Shown here piece after piece: positions 1 to 7,712 of a stretch of DNA of 10,530 bases. The notes beneath the pieces were generated by a model, which saw only the letters and a list, made by a program, of their open reading frames with translations, had not been told where the DNA came from and did not search any database. A program made the position numbers and the translations under genes. Source of the DNA: Candidatus Fermentithermobacillaceae bacterium UBA3907 (GTDB lineage Bacteria; Bacillota; Sulfobacillia; Fermentithermobacillales; Fermentithermobacillaceae); NCBI GenBank assembly GCA_002391545.1, contig DGFF01000052.1:1-10530 (forward strand), read 5' to 3'. Numbering within the stretch: the stretch's first letter is position 1; each line of letters starts with the position of its first letter.

Positions 1-788
1 GGCAATCCACCTGCCAGAGTTTTTTCGGCGCCCAGGCCTAGGTCCTCTAGCATGGTGTAATAAGCTACAGCGTTCTCTTCAAAATCTCCATAAACTTGGT
101 CTGAGCTCGCGCTGACTATATAACCGTATTCGGTAATGCACAACTCTGCTTCGGTCCCAAAAGGGCCTTCTATTAGATCTGATAAGTACTGATATGCCTC
201 GACTGAGGAAATTCGCTTAGATTTAGAGGAAAACAGCCATCTGAAAAATCCGGAAGATACTTTAATATCCTGCAAAGCCGTAGATATGTTCTTTTCTTGT
301 GCTAAAAGCTCGCGCGCTTTGTTCCTTAGGTCTTCGCCATTTCGCAAGATATACAAACTCTGCAGTAATTTCTCCTGGTACGGCGTCTTTTGCCGCAAGT
401 CAATCCTTACTTCTCTAGATACAGTAATGGCATCGTACATCTCGTTTGTGATTCTCCTGATCTTACGCGCCGTCTCTTCACCGATTCCCTTGATTCTTAC
501 AAGTGCTTGGACAGACATAAAATAAACCTCATACATATTTTCAATGCCTGCGTTTCTCAAAGCAGAAACCCGTATACCTTGTTTTTCAGCGTTCAAGGCG
601 TCAACTGGTATGTTGGCCATTTCTCTCAAAGCCGAATCGTGCATTAGCGCATATGCCTGCTGAATGATTGCCTGCTTTACAGTCTCATCGTTCACAGATA
701 TAGATGTGAGCGAATCGTAAATCCCGGTTGCTTTCTTAATAACCGCTTTGACTGCATGTTTATTAGGACGCTTGAGTTTTTCTGACAT
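1..788 (-). CDS. Helix-hairpin-helix protein of unknown function (N-terminal part, runs off the window)
   Basis: This reading frame is open from position 788 to the left edge, giving 262 complete codons with no stop, so only the N-terminal part is visible. The chosen ATG at 788 has GGAG nine bases upstream; in-frame ATGs at 797 and 803 lack a properly spaced site. Residues about 75-112 (ALRNAGIENMYEVY, then LVRIKGIGEETARKI) form a helix-hairpin-helix unit with the GIG turn at 101-103, a fold that usually binds DNA backbone non-specifically. Residues 1-70 and 130-200 are charged and helix-rich. Residues 178-192 (FFRWLFSSKSKR) look like a linker, after which a different domain seems to begin. 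I see no signal peptide or membrane segment. Such N-terminal HhH units occur in helicases, nucleases and repair proteins, but the catalytic part is outside the window, so I assign no function. Confidence 0.75.
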   Translation of the reverse strand, partial: MSEKLKRPNKHAVKAVIKKATGIYDSLTSISVNDETVKQAIIQQAYALMHDSALREMANIPVDALNAEKQGIRVSALRNAGIENMYEVYFMSVQALVRIKGIGEETARKIRRITNEMYDAITVSREVRIDLRQKTPYQEKLLQSLYILRNGEDLRNKARELLAQEKNISTALQDIKVSSGFFRWLFSSKSKRISSVEAYQYLSDLIEGPFGTEAELCITEYGYIVSASSDQVYGDFEENAVAYYTMLEDLGLGAEKTLAGGL

Positions 789-881
789 ATCATACATCTC
801 CATATGTATCTCGTTACAAAGCCTAAGCTGAAACAGCGGGTGTGACTCTTGTCAAAAGCACGCCACATATACCAGATCTGC

Positions 882-923
882 AGATACATTATATCTTCCT
901 ATGTATCTAGTTATGTATCTAGT
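882..923 (-). promoter_or_regulatory. Promoter and putative operator of the HhH gene with repeated ATGTATCT boxes
   Basis: On the minus strand a perfect TATAAT lies at 893-888; no good -35 is present at 16-18 bases. Just upstream is an exact 12-base tandem repeat (plus strand TATGTATCTAGT at 900-911 and 912-923). The 8-mer ATGTATCT occurs on the plus strand at 901-908 and 913-920, inverted at 882-889 overlapping the -10, and again at 804-811 next to the start codon. A TATAAT with a poor -35 and boxes around it suggests binding of an activator or an autoregulator. That reading is inference. Confidence 0.45.
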
Positions 924-1705
924 ATCGTATTTTCTCAGGTAGGTGGTTTGTTATCACGCGCAAAGTCAAACCGCTTGCTTTTCAAAAATGGCATACGCAG
1001 GATTAACCTTTTCTCTTTCTAAAAAAGTATACATGTTCTCAGATCCTGCCTCAAGGTGGGCATTCACGCCCATTTTGACGTATTTCGGGTGTTCTTTCTA
1101 CTTCCCTCTTATTTCCGCCTATGTGCTACGTCCTGTGAGGTTCGGATATCCTTTCCAGAAGAATACTGGAAGGATACTCAACTAGCTTTTGGTTATGTGT
1201 ACTTTCTTACGATATTTCTTACGCAGGAGAACCCAAGTTGGGGGATCACAGGAAACAACCTTAACATTCCACGGGGCGGGACCCATTGCGTTCGTAAAAC
1301 AGTATTGTCATACCAAGAAGCGAAGCATCCCTGCTGTTTCTTCGTCTGGCGCTCTAGCACGTAGAACGGCCCGTCCATGAGAATGTACCGTACTAAATCC
1401 TTCAGGCTATTCGGTCAAATGTGTTTGCTGTGAAACTCCTTGAAAATACTGCCCAATTGCTCTCGCCAGGCGTTTATACTCATCAGATGTAACCATGCCC
1501 ACGCCATGCAAACGTTAGATCTTTAGGTATTCTGATAGTATGCTGAAAGATCTGCTCCAACTAGTTTCTGGTTCTGGGTTTCTCACCATCATGCCTAGTA
1601 GTCTTCGGTGACCGCCTGCACTGATCCCTATGTGACAGTGACTTATGAAGCTAGTTTTCTACGATTGGCTCCAGGTTTTTTTATCATCAGGAGACAGTGA
1701 TCTTG
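924..1705. other. Gene-poor region, possibly decayed sequence
   Basis: I find no convincing gene in about 780 bases. Overlapping short frames on both strands lack ribosome binding sites and recognisable protein character. The best is a 29-residue minus-strand frame at 1496-1407 (MVTSDEYKRLARAIGQYF...), which reads like the C-terminal end of a real protein but has no ribosome binding site; it may be a gene remnant. Three structures stand out: a 5-bp hairpin TGGGC/GCCCA at 1057-1072 followed by TTTT, a long inverted repeat at 1147-1176, and a dispersed-repeat-like segment near 1306-1335. A weak inverted repeat CACTG/CAGTG spans 1619-1640. Confidence 0.5.
1147..1176. repeat. Inverted repeat, 11-bp stem
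   Basis: TATCCTTTCCAG (1147-1158) and CTGGAAGGATA (1166-1176) pair as an 11-bp stem with one bulged base and a 7-base loop. No T-run follows on either strand, so it is not a standard intrinsic terminator. It could be a mobile-element end or a protein-binding site. I saw no second copy in this window. Confidence 0.5.
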
Positions 1706-2584
1706 TCACCTTTTTGTCAGCTTAGCAGACGCCAAATCAGACTCAAGGCGACTGACAACCTCTATGGGCTCACTTTTGGCTTGATCTGCAAGATGCTGAT
1801 CGATATAGCCTTGTTGAACCATCAAATCTAAAACCAGAGTCCGTCTCTTATCCGCTAGGTCCAAGTTATGATAAGGCGAGTAAATCTCAGGACCTTTAAT
1901 GATCCCTGCTAACAAAGCGGCTTCCGCCAAATCCAAGTCCTTGGCTGATTTTCCGAAGTAAAACATAGACGCCATTTCACACCCATAAGTCCCGTGGCCA
2001 AAGTATATGACGTTAAGGTACATCTCGAGAATTTCTTTTTTAGAACAACGCATTTCTAGTTTTAGCGAATAGACTGCCTCTTTGAGTTTCCGCTCAACCG
2101 TTCTTTCCGGTGTGAGAAACAGGTTTTTTGCCAATTGCTGCGTGATGGTACTGCCACCTTCTACCACCTTACCGGCTCTTAGGTTCGTAAATAGCGCTCT
2201 CATGATAGACACCAGTTCGATACCGTTGTGGGAATAGAATCTCTTGTCCTCCACTGCTACCACAGCTTTCTTCAACGTGTCAGGTATCTCATCATATGTT
2301 AAAAGAATCCAATCTGTTGAAAAAGGCAGCGGACTAGGGCTGGGATTCTCGTTATGTATGGCAATAAACTCCAGAAGCGCCTCTGGAATCTGAGGTTCTG
2401 GCAGTTCGGTAACAGTCACAACTATCGTAAGCGTTACAAATATGATACCCAAAAGGATCAAAATGACTTTTAGAACGCGGCTGAAGGTAACCTTCCTCGA
2501 CGTTGCCTGTTGGGCCCCTTGCCGGCTTTCGTCAATCTGTGTTTGGTCGTTAAGTTTCATTTGGTTGTCGTTTTTTTCTGGCAC
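1706..2584 (-). CDS. Monofunctional peptidoglycan glycosyltransferase (GT51)
   Basis: This enzyme polymerises lipid II into glycan strands on the outer face of the cytoplasmic membrane. A charged cytoplasmic tail (1-36) precedes one membrane helix at about 38-60, then a GT51 domain at about 90-270. The hallmark motifs are present: VEDKRFYSHNGI with E112 as the expected catalytic glutamate, GGSTITQQLAKN (143-154), RKLKEA (165-170) and KKEILEMYLNVIYFG (182-196). The protein stops at 292 residues, soon after the GT51 fold, so it has no transpeptidase domain; the length fits monofunctional enzymes (MtgA or SgtB type) rather than a truncated class A PBP. The GTG start has GGAG nine bases upstream; the next in-frame ATG (residue 9) has none. 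It is on the same strand as the Bce genes but separated by the first repeat array, so it may have its own promoter. Confidence 0.9.
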   Translation of the reverse strand: MPEKNDNQMKLNDQTQIDESRQGAQQATSRKVTFSRVLKVILILLGIIFVTLTIVVTVTELPEPQIPEALLEFIAIHNENPSPSPLPFSTDWILLTYDEIPDTLKKAVVAVEDKRFYSHNGIELVSIMRALFTNLRAGKVVEGGSTITQQLAKNLFLTPERTVERKLKEAVYSLKLEMRCSKKEILEMYLNVIYFGHGTYGCEMASMFYFGKSAKDLDLAEAALLAGIIKGPEIYSPYHNLDLADKRRTLVLDLMVQQGYIDQHLADQAKSEPIEVVSRLESDLASAKLTKR

Positions 2585-2674
2585 CGAATCTCACTCCAGG
2601 TGTTTAGGTAGTTTGTTACACATTGGGACGAATCAGCCACTATGCTGCGTGCTCTGCGTTGCTCGCTCACTTCT

Positions 2675-2694
2675 GGAACATTTATCGATGTTCC
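2675..2694. repeat. Inverted repeat upstream of the GT51 gene
   Basis: GGAACAT (2675-2681) and ATGTTCC (2688-2694) form a perfect 7-bp stem with a 6-base loop, about 90 bases upstream of the GTG start. No T-run follows on the minus strand. It could be an operator or an mRNA leader hairpin; its role is unknown. Confidence 0.5.
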
Positions 2695-2707
2695 CCAAGC
2701 GGAGATC

Positions 2708-2853
2708 TAAGCAGAAACCCCCGTCCCCTTTGCTTCGTTTTGCTTCCCTTTGCTTCTTCTGAAGCAGAAACCCCCGTCCCTTTTGCTTCTGCTTCGTGTC
2801 CCTTTGCTTCGTTGCTTCGTTGTGAAGCAATAACCCCCGTCCCCTTCTGCTTC
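2708..2853. repeat. Hairpin repeat array 1 (three GAAGCA...TGCTTC copies)
   Basis: Three copies of a 29-30 base element lie at 2708-2736, 2761-2789 and 2824-2853. Each has GAAGCARAAA on the left, a C-rich centre CCCCCGTCCC, and TTTTGCTTC on the right. The arms are complementary over about nine bases, so each copy is a stem-loop with the C-rich (or, on the other strand, G-rich) loop. The first copy has lost its leading G. Between copies are degenerate half-copies rich in TGCTTC and CCCTTTGCTTC. The form resembles REP-like palindromes mobilised by Y1 (RAYT) transposases, but no such gene is in the window. The array fills the gap between the permease stop and the GT51 leader. Confidence 0.9.
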
Positions 2854-2860
2854 GCGTTCC

Positions 2861-4870
2861 CTATGCTTCGCTGCTTCGCATTGCGTCTAGATATGCTTTT
2901 CTTGAAATGAGAAAGTAAATAGTCTGAAGCGCTAGGAATATGGCAATCGGCACGGCCATGTATCGGAATGTCTTGGATGTTAGTACGGGAAGACCCATTT
3001 CTGCAATGATTGGGTCAGACAATAACGTTCCTACCAGGGCTTTCAGAGCGAATACGCTGTGGACAACTCCCAGGGCAAAGGGCGCGAAGAATAGCAGCGC
3101 AGCCTGCCTTGTTATCACAGTTTTTATCTCTCCCCATGAAACACCTAGACGTTTCATAGATGCAAACCTGGATCGATCCTCTTCCAAGTCGGTAAATAGT
3201 CTGAAGTGGAGCATGCTTCCCATCCCCACAGAAAACACTAAAGCCACAAATACTGCGAGAAACAGCATGAGACTTCTACTTTGTATCGTTTCTTGGTACG
3301 CAGAAACCCGTGACGAAAAATCAAGTATCTTAAAATCAAGATCTTCTATTTGAGCGCTAAGTGATGCCCGAATCTTCTCTACCGACTTTGAGGACTCGGT
3401 CCAATTGCTCAACTCAAAACTGATCAGTGTCAAGTAATCTCTAGGTCCTGCTACCTCTAACAAATCCCTCATCTGGGTTGAGTCGATCACCATCGCCCAG
3501 GAATAAGGGTCATTGAGAAGATTGACGTCGATGCTTTGACAGACTACGAAGCTGATCTCGCCTTCGTCTAGTTCATAGTCTACTTCAAAAGCCCGTGATT
3601 GGAGATCACCACATAAAGTATGAGGGGGATCGCCCCACGGGTATGATCCAACCATTACTGCCTCTCCAGGCAAAACATCCTCCACATAAGGAGCACCGCT
3701 TTGCTCTGCCCATACCTTAAAGTCTTCCTCGGATATCAAGGGAATCGGAACATTCATATCCCAGTCCCACACTGCTCCCCGAAACATGATACCTGGAAGA
3801 ACTGCTCCCGACTGCACATGAACTCCATCCGACTGAAACTCACTTCTTAGGGATAGTTCTATCTTATCTAATTCGTGAGGCTCCAGTTTTCCCTCAATAG
3901 TAACGCTCAACGCCTGAGGATAGTCGAATTCGCGCATCTCTACTAAAGTTTGACTGGAGATATTGAGTGTACCTATGGCAGTTAACACCACGGCGGTCAA
4001 AATCGCTGTAATTGAAAGCACCCTTGCATTATCCTGTACCTTAAATCCCAACTCGCCAACTGTAAGAAGATTTAGGCCCCTATAATACACACCTTTATTC
4101 TTCCTAATACTCCTAAGAAAACCGACGCTAACTTGGGAAAACAAAAAATAAGTACCCACGCATACGATACCTATAACAGGTAATATGCGAAGTAGCACTG
4201 TCCTTCCGTCCGTAGTCCAAGCAAGGTAGTATCCTACGCTTAGGCACAACAAGGCGAATAGGCCTAAAATCCAAGAAAACGCCGGCGGTTTTTTAGCCTT
4301 TTGCGATTGTCTGGACAAGTCAACTATCTGTCCTTTCTTCAAACCACGAACATTTATGAGAGCTACGAAAATAAAAAGAAGAGAATAGCCTATGAAAGTG
4401 TAAACGATTGCTTCAGGTACTATGGCAAATTCAATGGGCGAATCAACCTGGAGCAAAAGACTCATGGCTGAAAGGAACATCCTCAAGAGTAACGTTCCTA
4501 ACAGCAGTCCTAAACCGATGGCTATCTCACCTATGATCACGCTTTCAGTGAAGATCATCTTGCTCAATTGGCGACGGGAAGCACCTAAAGTGCTTAGCAG
4601 GCCGAACTCGTTGGCGCGGGACTTTATGAACGCGGAACTTGAGTACCAAACGAAAAAGAACGAGAAAATAACGATGATTATTTCACACGCCAAAAGACCA
4701 ATCTGGACTCCAGTATCGGATACAGAAGGTCCGAATTCAACATTAGGATGCATGACGAAAGACGCGAACAGGTAAAAGATGGTAACTGAGAACACGCTGC
4801 TCAGAAGGAATGTAACGTATTTGTATCGCAAGCCCTTCATATTCTTATAAATTAAGCTGGTAAGGTTCAT
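2861..4870 (-). CDS. bceB: BceB-type ABC transporter permease (FtsX family, ten helices)
   Basis: This is the membrane subunit of a peptide-antibiotic resistance transporter. Ten hydrophobic segments are visible at about 20-40, 56-78, 110-130, 155-175, 200-220, 230-250, 285-303, 535-556, 590-612 and 638-658. A large extracytoplasmic domain of about 230 residues sits between helices 7 and 8, the diagnostic BceB layout, and contains two cysteines that could form a disulfide. FtsX-type cytoplasmic segments (EFGLLSTLGASRRQL and RFASMKRLGVSWGEI) would couple to the ATPase. The open frame begins with TTG at 4873, but ATG at 4870 has GGAGG eight bases upstream and is preferred, giving 669 residues and a 26-base overlap with the ATPase gene. 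The last residues (RSSEA) are encoded by sequence resembling the flank of repeat array 1, so the original C-terminus may have been replaced. Family-level name; the substrate is not predictable. Confidence 0.93.
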   Translation of the reverse strand: MNLTSLIYKNMKGLRYKYVTFLLSSVFSVTIFYLFASFVMHPNVEFGPSVSDTGVQIGLLACEIIIVIFSFFFVWYSSSAFIKSRANEFGLLSTLGASRRQLSKMIFTESVIIGEIAIGLGLLLGTLLLRMFLSAMSLLLQVDSPIEFAIVPEAIVYTFIGYSLLFIFVALINVRGLKKGQIVDLSRQSQKAKKPPAFSWILGLFALLCLSVGYYLAWTTDGRTVLLRILPVIGIVCVGTYFLFSQVSVGFLRSIRKNKGVYYRGLNLLTVGELGFKVQDNARVLSITAILTAVVLTAIGTLNISSQTLVEMREFDYPQALSVTIEGKLEPHELDKIELSLRSEFQSDGVHVQSGAVLPGIMFRGAVWDWDMNVPIPLISEEDFKVWAEQSGAPYVEDVLPGEAVMVGSYPWGDPPHTLCGDLQSRAFEVDYELDEGEISFVVCQSIDVNLLNDPYSWAMVIDSTQMRDLLEVAGPRDYLTLISFELSNWTESSKSVEKIRASLSAQIEDLDFKILDFSSRVSAYQETIQSRSLMLFLAVFVALVFSVGMGSMLHFRLFTDLEEDRSRFASMKRLGVSWGEIKTVITRQAALLFFAPFALGVVHSVFALKALVGTLLSDPIIAEMGLPVLTSKTFRYMAVPIAIFLALQTIYFLISRKAYLDAMRSSEA

Positions 4871-5624
4871 CAAAAGTCCCTCCCATCACGCTCAAAACGT
4901 CGATTACTTGCTGGAAGAACTTTTGTCTTCCGTCACTGCGCCTTAGTTCTGAAAAGATCTCCCCGTCCTTTAGAAATAAGATTCGTTTGCAGAAACTAGC
5001 AGCAAAAGGGTCATGGGTTACCATCAAGATGGTGATTCCATATTCCTCATTGAGGCTACTGAAAGTCTTCATCACACCGTTGGCTGATTTCGAATCCAAA
5101 TTTCCAGTGGGCTCATCTGCCAAAACTACTTTGGGCCTATTGATTATCGCCCTTGCAATGGCAGTACGTTGTTGTTCACCCTGGGAAATCTCGAAGACAC
5201 GTTTGTCAAGGATATGAGTTATCCCTAGATTTTCTGCCACTTGACTAACACGCTTTTCTATGTCGCTAGGTCTCACTTCGTCGAGGGCTAGAGGCAGAAT
5301 TATGTTTTCTTTCACAGAAAGCGTGTATAGAAGATTGAAATCTTGAAACACAAAGCCAATGTTTTTCCTTCGAAACATGGCCGTCTCCTCATCTTTGAGT
5401 TTGGATAAATCCACTCCGGCTATTTCAATATGACCGGTCGTAGGTTTGTCCAAAGACGCCAATAGGTTTAAAAGGGTGGTCTTGCCGCTACCTGACGGCC
5501 CCATCACCCCTAGAAACTCTCCTTGGTCCACCTCGAAATTTATATTTTCTAAAGCCCAGGTGGCCGCCGAGTTTTTCTCTGAGCCATATACTTTGCTAAG
5601 TCCTTGTACCTTCAAAACTGTCAT
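4845..5624 (-). CDS. bceA: BceA-type ABC transporter ATPase
   Basis: This cytoplasmic ATPase powers the adjacent permease. All ABC motifs are present in order: Walker A GPSGSGKT (42-49), Q-loop Q94, signature ISQGEQQR (146-153), Walker B VVLADEP with catalytic E171, and the H-loop H204 in MVTHD. The signature reads SQGE where SGGQ is usual; this deviates from the consensus but the flanking QQRTAIARA is intact. At 259 residues it matches BceA, MacB and LolD-type ATPases. The ATG has GGGGAGG six bases upstream. Its 3' end overlaps the permease start by 26 bases, implying translational coupling. A 147-base gap separates it from the kinase gene, room for the separate regulated promoter that Bce transporters usually have. 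Confidence 0.95.
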   Translation of the reverse strand: MTVLKVQGLSKVYGSEKNSAATWALENINFEVDQGEFLGVMGPSGSGKTTLLNLLASLDKPTTGHIEIAGVDLSKLKDEETAMFRRKNIGFVFQDFNLLYTLSVKENIILPLALDEVRPSDIEKRVSQVAENLGITHILDKRVFEISQGEQQRTAIARAIINRPKVVLADEPTGNLDSKSANGVMKTFSSLNEEYGITILMVTHDPFAASFCKRILFLKDGEIFSELRRSDGRQKFFQQVIDVLSVMGGTFDEPYQLNL

Positions 5625-5771
5625 GGTTTGCCTCCCCTGCTTCGTCGCATATTATGCGCTTGCGTCCACATCTTACCTGACTGCTGCTAAGGCTTTCCAT
5701 CGATTAATCTTTCATTTCGGAAGCAAATCTTACAATTCCGTAAGGGTCCGAGGAATCGCCAACCGCACCTT
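5625..5771 (-). promoter_or_regulatory. Candidate regulatory region of the transporter genes
   Basis: In Bce systems the response regulator activates the promoter of its transporter genes, so this 147-base gap is the expected site. Two symmetric elements are visible. CTTAC-N6-GTAAG lies at 5729-5744. A perfect 13-base palindrome, CGCATATTATGCG, lies at 5646-5658, 22-34 bases before the ATPase start. Its half-site TATGCG recurs upstream of the regulator gene at 7818, 7828 and 7895. I could not assign a convincing -35/-10 pair. Which element binds the regulator is not known. Confidence 0.4.
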
Positions 5772-6896
5772 TCAACTGCACCTTTCAATCACGCCTTCTG
5801 TAACCGAATCATAAGCGAACCTGATTGTAACTGCAGTACCACGCCCTACTTCAGACTGTATCGAAATGCTATGCCCCAGTTTTCCAATTACTTTGCGAGC
5901 AAGGTATAGACCCATACCTGTCGATTCTGGAAGAAGCCTTCCATTGGATCCTGTGAAAAAGGGCTCGAAAACCCGGGGGATATCTTCTGGGGGAATGCCA
6001 ATACCCTGGTCTTCAATGGTCAAAAAGGCCACGTCTTCAACCTTCTTTGCGACCACTTTAATTACGCGACTAGACTTTCCTTCATCAGTCTCATCTTTGG
6101 CATCTTCTTTTTGAGGTGAAATCGCGACCTTAGTGTATTTTATGGCATTGGATATGGCTTGTTCCATCACGAACTTGATCCATTTTCTGTCTGTAGGCAC
6201 CAAGAGGTGCGACTCATTACATTCAATCTTGGGGAAAATAGAATAATGTATGAACTCTTTCTTATGGGAATTCAGGACTTCTCGGGACACTTCTAGTATG
6301 TCTACTGATTCGATGCGAAAGTCTTGTTCGAACTTATCGATCCTTACCGAATTAAGGAACAGTTCCAGACGCTGAGCCAGGCGTTGATTTTCCTCATCGA
6401 TACTGTGAAAAAGGTCTTTTGCGTCTTCCACGCTATCTACATGCTCACTTTTCTGAACCATAAGATCTATTACTGAAATAGGCGTTTTCATATAGTGGAC
6501 CCATCGGTCCGATAAGTGCTGGCGCACTTCTTCTTCGCGCTCAAAATCTAACAGCCGGGCATGGTAGGTTTGGCTCATGCTCCTCATCAAATTGGTTAGC
6601 ATTTCTTCTTCTTTGGAAACTGGGCGAGTGATTGATTCTATAGCGAGGATGTCGCCCTTTGAATCGCGGGCTCGTTCAATCTGTGCATAAAAAGGCCTTC
6701 GGCGCAAATAGTCGCCCATTAGGTATCCAGCCAAGAGCACGCCGGACAGTAATAAGCCATAAAGAAAGGGTTCGTAGGTGATAGAAGCGCTGGCGGCGGC
6801 AACATCTAGCCATACTGCTAAAAGAGCAACACATATGCCTATTAGATAAAGCAAAATGAAGCCTATCCTATCCAAAAGATAATCGCAAAACTTCAA
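5772..6896 (-). CDS. bceS: BceS-type intramembrane-sensing histidine kinase
   Basis: This sensor kinase phosphorylates the adjacent regulator. Two helices at about 12-33 and 43-63 flank only about ten residues, so there is almost no extracellular sensor; BceS kinases instead take their signal from the transporter. The H-box is RWVHYMKTPISVI with H134 the phosphorylated histidine. The ATP-binding domain has an N-box (EQAISNAIKYTK, N250), G1 (DQGIG, 296-300), F-box (EPFF, about 311-314) and G2 (GMGL at 327-330, GRGT at 351-354). The start is TTG with AGAGGTG seven bases upstream. It lies 87 bases downstream of the regulator gene, with no terminator between. A 13-base near-tandem duplication (GCACCTTTCAA at 5765 and 5778) spans the stop codon, so the last residues may be recent. 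Confidence 0.93.
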   Translation of the reverse strand: MKFCDYLLDRIGFILLYLIGICVALLAVWLDVAAASASITYEPFLYGLLLSGVLLAGYLMGDYLRRRPFYAQIERARDSKGDILAIESITRPVSKEEEMLTNLMRSMSQTYHARLLDFEREEEVRQHLSDRWVHYMKTPISVIDLMVQKSEHVDSVEDAKDLFHSIDEENQRLAQRLELFLNSVRIDKFEQDFRIESVDILEVSREVLNSHKKEFIHYSIFPKIECNESHLLVPTDRKWIKFVMEQAISNAIKYTKVAISPQKEDAKDETDEGKSSRVIKVVAKKVEDVAFLTIEDQGIGIPPEDIPRVFEPFFTGSNGRLLPESTGMGLYLARKVIGKLGHSISIQSEVGRGTAVTIRFAYDSVTEGVIERCS

Positions 6897-6983
6897 CTGA
6901 TCACACCTCTTTATCAGCCCTACATTGGTACTTATTTGGCCCTCATTTTAGTGCTTGTATTGATGCTATCTGTCGGGCACGTT

Positions 6984-7712
6984 TTAGTCCCATGTCACAG
7001 TCAATTTGTAACCAAGCCCTCGTACAGTAGAAATGGCGTTTGAAATGCCGATATCTTCAAGTTTCTTTCTTACTCTTGAAACATTCACAGACAAGGTGTT
7101 GTCGTCGACAAAACTGATGTCGTCCCATAAAGTCTCAAGCAGTTCTTCTCTTGAGATCACAGTCTCTGCTTTCGTCATCATCAGTTCAATGAGCCTCGCC
7201 TCGGTTGGAGTAAGAGTCGCCCGTTTGCCGTCATATTCAATTATGCATTTGCTCCTATGAAGAAAAAGACCGCAACATTCCAGTATATCTGGCCGTATGG
7301 CGTGCTCCGTCGAATACTCGCCAAATGTTCTTCGTAGGGCGCTCTTTACTTTGGCCAACATTACCTCGGCATTAAATGGTTTGGTGATATAGTCATCTCC
7401 CCCGTTTTCGATTGCCCGGATCTGATCAGGATCATCTGTTCTAGCGGAGATGAAAATGACCGGAACGTTCGATATGGTTCTTATCTGTCTGCACCAGTAG
7501 AATCCATCCATGTACGGCAGATTGATGTCTAAAAGGACGAGGTGGGGCATGACTTCGAGGAACTCTGACTTTATGTCATCAAAGCGCTGGGCTTTGTACG
7601 GATTATATCCGTACTTACTTAAGTAGTCGCAAATGAGGTCTGCTAGTTTGAAGTCATCTTCAACTACGTAAACGCGGTAGGGATTTGTGCCAGAGTGGCC
7701 TAAATCTGCCAT
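6984..7712 (-). CDS. bceR: BceR-type response regulator (OmpR/PhoB family)
   Basis: This two-component regulator is expected to activate the downstream transporter genes. In 242-residue numbering, the receiver domain has the acidic pair in VVEDDF (about 17-21), phospho-acceptor D62 in LVLLDINLPYMDG, ISAR (about 88-91) and the conserved lysine in ITKPF. The run DGFYWCRQIR is characteristic of BceR-like regulators. The C-terminal winged helix (about 145-242) ends in VSRVRKKLEDIGISNAISTVRGLGYKL. I prefer ATG at 7712 because GAGGAG lies nine bases upstream. An in-frame ATG at 7745 would add 11 residues (MRLNHVEERIN) and has only a weak AAGG nearby. It is the first gene of the minus-strand Bce cluster. 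Confidence 0.93.
   Translation of the reverse strand: MADLGHSGTNPYRVYVVEDDFKLADLICDYLSKYGYNPYKAQRFDDIKSEFLEVMPHLVLLDINLPYMDGFYWCRQIRTISNVPVIFISARTDDPDQIRAIENGGDDYITKPFNAEVMLAKVKSALRRTFGEYSTEHAIRPDILECCGLFLHRSKCIIEYDGKRATLTPTEARLIELMMTKAETVISREELLETLWDDISFVDDNTLSVNVSRVRKKLEDIGISNAISTVRGLGYKLTVTWD

Noticed and set aside
692..889. Minus-strand 65-codon ORF
   Set aside because: It overlaps the HhH gene start and its promoter elements in another frame and has no family resemblance or good ribosome binding site.
943..1380. Several ORFs of 60-100 codons on both strands
   Set aside because: They overlap each other in several frames, lack ribosome binding sites, and their products show no recognisable domain.
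1407..1496. Minus-strand 29-residue ORF MVTSDEYKRLARAIG...
   Set aside because: The composition looks protein-like, but it has no ribosome binding site and a stop lies close upstream in the same frame. At most it is a remnant.
1694..1715. GTGA/TCAC hairpin followed by CTTTTT on the plus strand
   Set aside because: The stem has only four pairs, and no plus-strand gene ends here; it overlaps the 3' end of the minus-strand GT51 gene.
2442..2910. Overlapping plus- and minus-strand ORFs through repeat array 1
   Set aside because: They translate the repeat array and the antisense of the GT51 gene, with low-complexity Pro, Phe and Ser-rich products.
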